A stretch of 64,000 nt of DNA from Streptomyces sp. CB02959. GTDB lineage: Bacteria > Actinomycetota > Actinomycetes > Streptomycetales > Streptomycetaceae. The notes below the pieces were generated by a model. It was given only the letters and a program-made list of their open reading frames with translations. It did no database searches and was not told where the DNA came from. The position numbers and the translations under genes were made by a program. Location: assembly GCF_002803155.1 (NCBI RefSeq), contig NZ_NNBP01000017.1, positions 161,775 through 225,774 of the forward strand, in the 5' to 3' direction. Positions 58,190 through 64,000 of this stretch are shown piece after piece; position 1 is the first letter of the stretch, and every line of letters starts with the position of its first letter.

Positions 58190-58924
58190 ATGGCGATCGA
58201 GCTGCCGGACGAGGTGGTGACGTTCCTTCAGTTCATCGGGGTGAACTGGCCGAGCGTCAACGAGGACAAGGTCCGTGAGTTCGCGTCCCATGTGCGGGAC
58301 TTCGCGCAGAAGCTGGACGAGACCCACAAGGGCTCGACGTCGACGATCCACCAGTTGGCCGAGGTGTATCAGGGGGCGTCGTACGAGGCGTTGCTGACCA
58401 AGTGGGGGCAGCTGTCGGACGGGCATATGTCGGAGCTGGTCAATGCCTGTCACACGGTGGCCACCGCGCTGGATGTCGCGGCGGACACGATTGTGGCGAT
58501 GAAGGTCGAGGCGATCGGTGAGCTGATCGTGCTGGCCATCACGTTCGTGGCCGACCAGGCCGCTGCCGTGGCCACGTTGGGGATCGCGGAGGCGGCCGAG
58601 GCGCTGGTGATAGCGGCGGGCAAGAAGCTCGTGAACTTCCTTGAGCAGCAGTTGGAGCAGTACATCATCGGCCAGGTCGTCGAGGCGGCGATCAACCCCT
58701 TGGTGGAGGTGGTCGGCAAGGCGGTGAGTGGCATGGCCTTCCAGGCTGCCGAGTCCGCGCTCGGCGTCTCCGGCGGTGGGGGCGGGGGCGGTGTGGGGGA
58801 GAGTTTCTCGATCCATCCGGAGGAGTTACACAAGCGCGCCGAGGCGTTGCGTGGGCATGCGCGGACGGTGGCGTCGCACGCCGCCGATTTCGAGTCGAAG
58901 GCTGCGGGGGTGAGCTTCGAATGA
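58190..58924 (+). CDS. WXG/type VII-like N-terminal protein of the toxin locus
   Basis: A 244-residue helical protein. The first 100 residues form a long helical hairpin (EFASHVRDFAQKLDETHKGSTSTIHQL, KWGQLSDGHMSELVNACHTVA) typical of WXG100/PPE-like secretion-targeting domains. A hydrophobic region (residues 105-130) and a Gly-run linker follow. It precedes an Rhs protein, as such helpers do in polymorphic toxin loci. Codon 213 is TTA (58826-58828), so translation should depend on the bldA tRNA. Its stop overlaps the next ATG (ATGA at 58921). Confidence 0.75.
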   Translation: MAIELPDEVVTFLQFIGVNWPSVNEDKVREFASHVRDFAQKLDETHKGSTSTIHQLAEVYQGASYEALLTKWGQLSDGHMSELVNACHTVATALDVAADTIVAMKVEAIGELIVLAITFVADQAAAVATLGIAEAAEALVIAAGKKLVNFLEQQLEQYIIGQVVEAAINPLVEVVGKAVSGMAFQAAESALGVSGGGGGGGVGESFSIHPEELHKRAEALRGHARTVASHAADFESKAAGVSFE

Positions 58925-61900
58925 GCAATCGGATCGTCAAGGCGTTGGAGCACGGTGCGGAGAAGCTGGGCAAGACCCTGGCCAAGGACGCGAGCAAGGC
59001 CGTCCAGGACCTGTACCACGGGGCGGGCGACCGGCTGAAGAAGGTCGCCACCAACCACGCCGAGAACGACGCGAAGCACGCCGCCGAACTCGACAAGCTC
59101 CTCAAGGGCCGCAAGGACGATATGCCGCACGCCCCCCATGCCACGGGCAGCGGCAGGAAGGGGGCCGGCAGTCCCAAGAGCCCGGCTCGTGAGGCGACTG
59201 ACGGGGATGTGCACGGCAATAGCCGGACGCAGGACAGCGTGTGTTCAAACGGTACCGACCCCATCGACCTGGCCACTGGGAAGATGTATCTGCCGCAGAC
59301 CGATGTGGACCTGCCCGGTGCGCTCCCGCTGGTCTTCCGTCGGCGCGTCGAATCCGGATACCGCGCAGGGAAATGGTTCGGCCCTTCGTGGTCGAGTACC
59401 GCTGACCAGCGGCTGGAGATCGACTCCGAGGGTCTCATCTTCGTTCACGAGGACGGTCTGCTGCTGACCTACGCTCACCCCGAGTCCGGCGCGCCGGAAC
59501 TCCCGTCGGCGGGACCACGTTGGCCCCTGGCACACGCCGGCGACGGTGGTTACACCATCACCGATCCTGTCAGCGGCATCACGTGGTATTTCAGCGTGCA
59601 CAGTGACTCTGTTGCGCTATTGGACGAGATCTCCGACCGCAACGGAAACTGGATCACTTTCGAGCACGATGCTGACGGTGTCCCAACGGGTATCCAGCAT
59701 GGGGGCGGCTATCACCTGAAGATCGCCACGGAGGAAGACCGTATCTGCGGTCTCCACCTTGTGGGAGCTGGCCCAGAGGGCGGTGACCAGCTGCTCGTCA
59801 GTTACAGCTACACCGACGGCAATCTCACCGCCGTGACCAATTCCTCCGGTCTGCCCCTTCGCTTCAGCTATGACCATGCCGGCAGGATCGAATCCTGGAT
59901 CGATACCAACAACAGCAGCTACCACTACGTCTACGACGAACAGCACCGCTGCATCGCAGAGAGCGGCGAAGCCGGGCACATGAGCCTGCGCATCGACTAC
60001 CGCGGATACGACGAGGCCGCCGGGACGCGGGTGACCACGACCACCAGCGGATCCGGCCACATCCAACGCTTCCACATCAACCGCGTGAACCAGGTAGTCG
60101 CAGAGGTCGACGCGCTCGGGGCTGTCACCCGCACCGAACGCGACCGCTACAACCGCCTGCTGAGCACGACCGATCCTCTTGGGCGCGTCACCAGCTTTAC
60201 CTACGACGAGTCAGGCAACACCACGGCGGTGACACGCCCCGACGGACGGACCGCCACTGTTGCCTACAACGAACTCAACCTACCTGTACAGGTCGTTGGT
60301 CCCGATGGGGGTGTCTGGCGCTACACGTACGACGAACGCGGCAACCGCACCTCGGTGACCGATCCGAGTGGGGCTCGCACGAGTTATGTTCACGACGGCC
60401 GTGGCAACCTCGCGACGGTCACCGACCCCCTGGGCAATACCACCCGCATCGAATGCAATCAGGCTGGCTTGCCTGTCGTCGAGGTCAACCCGCAGGGTGC
60501 AACCACTCGCTACCAGCGCGATGCCTTCGGTCGCATCACGGCAGTCACCGATCCGCTCGGAGCCACCACGCAACTGGTCTGGACGGTGGAGAGCAAGCTT
60601 GCCGCCCGCATCAAGCCTGATGGCGCCTGCGAAACATGGACCTATGACGGCGAAGGAAATTGCGTTTCCCACACCGACGCCATCGGTGGGGTCACGCAGT
60701 ACACGTACACACACTTCGACAAGCTGGCGTCAAGGACTGGTCCTGACGGAGCACGGTCCACGTACTCCTACGACCCTGAACTCCAGCTCGTCAAGGTCAC
60801 CAATGCCCAAGGTCTGGAATGGTCCTACGCCTATGATCCGGCTGGCAGGCTCATATCGGAGACCGACTTCGACGGCAGCCCCCTTGGTTACACCTATGAC
60901 GCCGCAGGACAGCTGACCAGCCGTACCAACGCGCTCGGTCAGAGCATCGTCTACGAGCACAACGGGCTCGGTCAGGTCACTGAGAAGGTCCTCGAAGGCT
61001 CTCGCACCACCTACTCCTATGATCCAGCCGGTCATCTCGTACATGCAGCCGGCACGGATGCCACGATGTCGTTGGAGCGCGACGCGATGGGACGCGTCCT
61101 CTCAGAGACCGTCAACGGCCGTACTCTCACTCATGCTTATGACCTCGTTGGGCGGCGTACCTATCGCCGCACCCCTATTGGGGCAGAGTCGCACTGGCGG
61201 TACGACACAGTCGGCAACCCCGCCGCGCTGACTGCCTCCGGCCACGGCATCGCCTTCCAGCACGACGCATCCGGCCGCGAAATCGGCCGCCGGCTTGGAG
61301 ACGATCTCGCATTTTCCTACGCCTGGGGCCCCGCCGGCCGCCTTGTGAGCCAGATGGTGACCGCTGCGTCCTCGACGCTGCAGAGCCGCAGCTACACCTA
61401 TCGGCCTGACGGCCATCTGACCGGGGTGGATGACCATCTGGCCGGCCCACGTCGCTTCGATGTCGACACGGTGGGGCGCGTCACTGGCGTCCGTGGCAAC
61501 GACTGGACTGAGACTTACGCTTACGACGAGGCAGGCAATCAAACCAACGCCGACTGGCCGGCCAAACACCCCGGCGCGGAAGCACGCGGACCTCGCGTTG
61601 TCACCGGTACGCGGATCGGTCAAGCGGGCAATGTCCGCTATGAGCACGATGCCCAAGGCCGCGTCACCCTCAGGCAGAAGGTGCGTCTGTCGCGCCGCCC
61701 GGACACCTGGCGTTACGAATGGGACGGTGAAGACCGCCTTGTGGCCGTCACGACACCCGACGGCACACGGTGGCGCTACCTCTATGACCCCCTCGGCAGA
61801 CGTGTCGCGAAGCAACGCCTGACCACCACCGGCGAAACCGCCGAAGAGACGCATTTCACCTGGGACGGTGCCAACCTCGCCGAACAGACCAGCACCTCGC

Positions 61901-62709
61901 CAGCGCATAAACACCCCGTCACCCTCACGTGGGACCACGACGGCCTGCGCCCCGTAGCGCAAACCGAGCGCATTACGGCTGCTCACGCGCCCCAGCACGA
62001 AATCGACCGGCGGTTCTTTGCGATCGTCACCGATTTGGTCGGTACACCGACCGAGCTCATCGGCACGCAAGGCGAGATCGCCTGGCGCACCCGCACCACG
62101 TTGTGGGGGGCCACGACGTGGACAAGCAGCAGCACTGCTTATACACCTCTGCGGTTCCCGGGGCAGTACTTCGACTCCGAGACAGGGCTTCACTACAACT
62201 TTCACCGCTACTACGACCCAGAGACAGCCCGCTACACGACGTCTGACCCGCTGGGCCTCAAACCTGCGCCTAACCCCTCCGCCTATGTCATCAATCCCCA
62301 TACATGGGCTGACCCGCTGGGGCTAGCGCCCGAAGAAGGGTGTCCCTCCAGGCTCAAGCATGGCGAAATGTACATCTACCGTGCGGTCCAGCCTGGAGAA
62401 CTCGAAGACATCATGGGGCCCGCGAACCGCCACTACCGTAATGGGCGCGGCCAGGAGATCAAGTATTTCTCGGAAACCCCGGAGGGAGCTGCGGCTTATG
62501 CGCGGGCCGCGTATCACGACTTCGGGGAGAAAGACGGCTATCAGCCTTACACTCTGACTCGGGCCGTGATCCGTCGTGACGCCATCCCGCCAGAAAACTA
62601 TCTTCACCATCTGGCGGACGAAGGGGTCGAGAGCCCCTTCGTCCTCGACTCCGAACAGCTCAAGCGCGCAGGGCGCGTGAGAATCATCCCATCCATGCCG
62701 CACATATGA
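58921..62709 (+). CDS. Rhs/YD-repeat polymorphic toxin with ADP-ribosyltransferase-like tip
   Basis: A 1262-residue Rhs protein. The N-terminal 90 residues are helical and charged; a DUF6531-type domain begins near SNGTDPIDLATGKMYLPQTDVD (about 104-125). Some 25 YD repeats follow, and the core ends RFPGQYFDSETGLHYN...YDPETARYTTSDPLGL. After DPLGLAP (residue 1137) comes a variable 125-residue tip. In it MYIYRAVQPGELEDI, GQEIKYFSETPEGAAAYARAAY and the late Glu in DEGVESPF resemble the R / S-T-S-like / E layout of ADP-ribosyltransferases. This is inference. The C-terminus is joined to the next gene by ATGA. Confidence 0.88.
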   Translation: MSNRIVKALEHGAEKLGKTLAKDASKAVQDLYHGAGDRLKKVATNHAENDAKHAAELDKLLKGRKDDMPHAPHATGSGRKGAGSPKSPAREATDGDVHGNSRTQDSVCSNGTDPIDLATGKMYLPQTDVDLPGALPLVFRRRVESGYRAGKWFGPSWSSTADQRLEIDSEGLIFVHEDGLLLTYAHPESGAPELPSAGPRWPLAHAGDGGYTITDPVSGITWYFSVHSDSVALLDEISDRNGNWITFEHDADGVPTGIQHGGGYHLKIATEEDRICGLHLVGAGPEGGDQLLVSYSYTDGNLTAVTNSSGLPLRFSYDHAGRIESWIDTNNSSYHYVYDEQHRCIAESGEAGHMSLRIDYRGYDEAAGTRVTTTTSGSGHIQRFHINRVNQVVAEVDALGAVTRTERDRYNRLLSTTDPLGRVTSFTYDESGNTTAVTRPDGRTATVAYNELNLPVQVVGPDGGVWRYTYDERGNRTSVTDPSGARTSYVHDGRGNLATVTDPLGNTTRIECNQAGLPVVEVNPQGATTRYQRDAFGRITAVTDPLGATTQLVWTVESKLAARIKPDGACETWTYDGEGNCVSHTDAIGGVTQYTYTHFDKLASRTGPDGARSTYSYDPELQLVKVTNAQGLEWSYAYDPAGRLISETDFDGSPLGYTYDAAGQLTSRTNALGQSIVYEHNGLGQVTEKVLEGSRTTYSYDPAGHLVHAAGTDATMSLERDAMGRVLSETVNGRTLTHAYDLVGRRTYRRTPIGAESHWRYDTVGNPAALTASGHGIAFQHDASGREIGRRLGDDLAFSYAWGPAGRLVSQMVTAASSTLQSRSYTYRPDGHLTGVDDHLAGPRRFDVDTVGRVTGVRGNDWTETYAYDEAGNQTNADWPAKHPGAEARGPRVVTGTRIGQAGNVRYEHDAQGRVTLRQKVRLSRRPDTWRYEWDGEDRLVAVTTPDGTRWRYLYDPLGRRVAKQRLTTTGETAEETHFTWDGANLAEQTSTSPAHKHPVTLTWDHDGLRPVAQTERITAAHAPQHEIDRRFFAIVTDLVGTPTELIGTQGEIAWRTRTTLWGATTWTSSSTAYTPLRFPGQYFDSETGLHYNFHRYYDPETARYTTSDPLGLKPAPNPSAYVINPHTWADPLGLAPEEGCPSRLKHGEMYIYRAVQPGELEDIMGPANRHYRNGRGQEIKYFSETPEGAAAYARAAYHDFGEKDGYQPYTLTRAVIRRDAIPPENYLHHLADEGVESPFVLDSEQLKRAGRVRIIPSMPHI

Positions 62710-63206
62710 TCCGGACGAACATGAACATCATCATCACCTCGGACAATGAATCGACGCTCGCACTGTGGCGGGCGCGACTCTCCCCGTTCCCACAGGTGCA
62801 GTTCACAAAAGAGCGGTCTGCTGATATCGAGGCCGATGCCGTGGCCATCTCCGGTATCTACGCATTCGAGCGATATGGCGGGCGTCCCAACTCCGCGATC
62901 GCGCAAGTCATCACCAATACGACGGGGGACGGGCTGCCCGGCTTGATTATTATTCCGCCAAGCCTACCCATGGTCTTGGGTCGGGAGAAGAAGCCTGTAG
63001 TTCACCCCGACTACAAGCAGACGAGCCCTGCTTATTATGCGATTTCGCATACGTTGCAGGCAATCGATGCCCTTAATTCACAGGGCGGGCGTACGGTCAC
63101 GACCGTGATTTTTTCCCTTCCGCTGCTCGGAATGAACAGTCCACACGATGAGTCCACGCCAACTTCGGTAGGGCGGGCCATCGAAGAATACGGTCACAGT
63201 CGTTGA
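62706..63206 (+). CDS. Immunity-protein candidate, macro-domain-like
   Basis: A 166-residue protein starting at the ATGA junction; an internal ATG at 62721 is an alternative start. GC is clearly lower than its neighbours. QFTKERSADIEADAVAISGIYAFERYGGRP at residues 31-60 and HTLQAIDALNSQGGRTVTTVIFSLPLLGMN near 120 resemble the two ends of a macro domain (GDIT...VDAIVNAAN; ...IAFPALGTG). A macro domain could remove ADP-ribose placed by the toxin. The fold match is weak by eye, and an unrelated immunity fold is possible. Confidence 0.6.
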   Translation: MIRTNMNIIITSDNESTLALWRARLSPFPQVQFTKERSADIEADAVAISGIYAFERYGGRPNSAIAQVITNTTGDGLPGLIIIPPSLPMVLGREKKPVVHPDYKQTSPAYYAISHTLQAIDALNSQGGRTVTTVIFSLPLLGMNSPHDESTPTSVGRAIEEYGHSR

Positions 63207-63363
63207 TATCTGAGATCTTTGATCTCCGACACCTGATGCGTTTCAACCGATCATGAGCGCTCACTCGTACGAGTGACGTATCGGGTGTCTGCAGAGTAGT
63301 AACTTGTGGAGAGAGGGGGGTTTCCTGCGCGGGGGCGCGATAGGCGCGTGACGGTAGTGCGGA

Positions 63364-63420
63364 GCTACGGCAATCGCAGCTCGCCCCACATCACCGGCAT
63401 GTGTGTAAGGTGCAAGTCCC
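63364..63420 (+). repeat. Imperfect 57-bp direct repeat, right copy
   Basis: See 57923-57979: same length, same order, 82% identity. Its end GGTGCAAGTCCC again mimics a tRNA T-arm. It is continuous with the decayed recombinase end to its right. Confidence 0.75.
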
Positions 63421-63600
63421 CCCGGGCACGGAACTACGCACATGTTGGCGAGGCGTGTGACTCAACGGTTACGGCCCTCTTTTGCGTGTCCGCATGGAGG
63501 GTGAGTGCGAAACTCTGGCAACAGGAACGTTTGTGCTCGGGGAGCGGCGAGGAGTCATCGAGCCGAGCTCGGCGACCATGTGCTTGCACTTGCGGTCTTC
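63411..63600 (-). pseudogene. Second, decayed copy of the serine recombinase 3' end
   Basis: Compared with 56266-56460, the order AAGTCCCCC, GCACATG, GTGACTC-ACGG, CCTCTTTTGC, GTCGGGG-GCGGCGAGG-type and GACCATGTGCT is preserved with small indels. It is therefore a relic of the same tRNA-proximal recombinase terminus, without an open frame. Confidence 0.6.
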
Positions 63601-63848
63601 TGAGCCTCGGGGGCTGCTGACGGTGGCCGGTACCGTAAAGGCGCTCTCGCCAGCATCGTGGCGCCGTGTGAACGCGACGTGATCACAATCGATCCAGGCG
63701 AGCTCGCCGTCCAGGACCGCCATGGATCTCCCCCATAACGGCTTCAATCGTGAGGAACTTGGCAACGACGTGCGGGGTGGGGCGCTATGAGGGTCGACGT
63801 ACCACTTCGCGTGAGGTGACCTGGTGGATCATTGAGCGTTTTCCAACC

Positions 63849-64000
63849 TCACGCTGATGCGTGGTGAAGGACCAGGACGGCTTTCACGACGTCGGTGATG
63901 CGGTTCGTGCTGCAGCGAAGCTTCCGAAGGAGACGCCAGCCCTTGAGGGTGGCCATGGCCTGCTCACCGACGCAGTGGATCTTGGCGTGGGTGGTGTTGT
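63849..64000 (-). CDS. IS5-type transposase, C-terminal part (runs off the window)
   Basis: On the minus strand the frame entering at 64000 reads NTTHAKIHCVGEQAMATLK and GWRLLRKLRCSTNRITDVVKAVLVLHHASA, then TGA at 63849-63851. VGEQAMATLKGWRLLRK carries the last Glu of the DDE triad and is characteristic of IS5-family transposases common in Streptomyces. Only 50 residues are visible. Confidence 0.8.
   Translation of the reverse strand, partial: NTTHAKIHCVGEQAMATLKGWRLLRKLRCSTNRITDVVKAVLVLHHASA

Larger units (their letters stand above)
63207..63848. other. Gene-free region with recombination relics
   Basis: 642 bases without an intact gene. It contains the right copy of the direct repeat (63364-63420) and a second decayed tRNA/recombinase junction (63411-63600). 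The rest, up to the IS5-type transposase, shows no gene. Confidence 0.55.

Overview
The window is high-GC actinobacterial DNA with the gene density, GTG starts and ATGA stop/start overlaps of Streptomyces. One tRNA gene is present, a tRNA-Leu with anticodon GAG at 56201-56285. No rRNA genes and no CRISPR array were seen.

Layout. (1) 1-1967: the end of an unknown gene and an APC-family permease. (2) 1968-21333: a complete integrative and conjugative element of the actinomycete AICE type, bounded by an 18-bp direct repeat. From left to right it holds a tandem-winged-helix GntR regulator, an HD phosphohydrolase, a Nudix hydrolase and an XRE/PLD-like regulator. A run of small genes and a seven-gene ATGA-coupled spread operon follow, the latter including a Pycsar-effector-like membrane protein and a coiled-coil SpdB-like protein. 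Then come the TraB/FtsK-like DNA translocase with a repeat cluster resembling a clt locus, SSB, a Prim-Pol primase, two tandem DUF3631-type helicase paralogues, an iteron cluster, Xis and a tyrosine integrase. (3) 21334-41002: ordinary chromosomal genes: XRE and TetR regulators, pterin dehydratase, YihY, a methyltransferase, hydrolase, VOC protein, aldo/keto reductase, acyl-CoA synthetase, LysR with a bile-acid-type symporter, secreted sialidase, MarR with a quinone reductase, FdhD, a GntR/FCD regulator and chorismate mutase.

(4) 41130-46487: a tightly coupled reverse-strand operon that I do not recognise as a known pathway. It runs from a membrane protein fused to a low-molecular-weight phosphatase, through a small ORF and a fusion of a degenerate type I dehydroquinase with a shikimate-dehydrogenase-like domain, to two small paralogous proteins and an acyl-CoA-dehydrogenase-like flavoprotein. 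(5) 47341-53904: a putative oxalate catabolic operon (oxalyl-CoA decarboxylase, formyl-CoA transferase, NDP-forming acyl-CoA ligase, oxalate/formate-type antiporter), divergent from an aldehyde dehydrogenase. A 14-bp perfect palindrome sits in the shared promoter region. FdhD and a GntR regulator lie 13-15 kb away and may belong to the same physiology.

(6) 56201-64000: an integration hotspot at tRNA-Leu. A 5'-truncated large serine recombinase ends inside the tRNA gene. Next come a broken helicase/nuclease gene and a polymorphic toxin locus: a helical secretion-type protein, a 1262-residue Rhs protein with an ADP-ribosyltransferase-like tip, and an immunity candidate, all joined by ATGA overlaps. 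The toxin locus is flanked by an imperfect 57-bp direct repeat, with a second decayed copy of the tRNA/recombinase junction on its right. The window ends inside an IS5-type transposase.

All family assignments were made by reading the translated sequences by eye; no database search was run.
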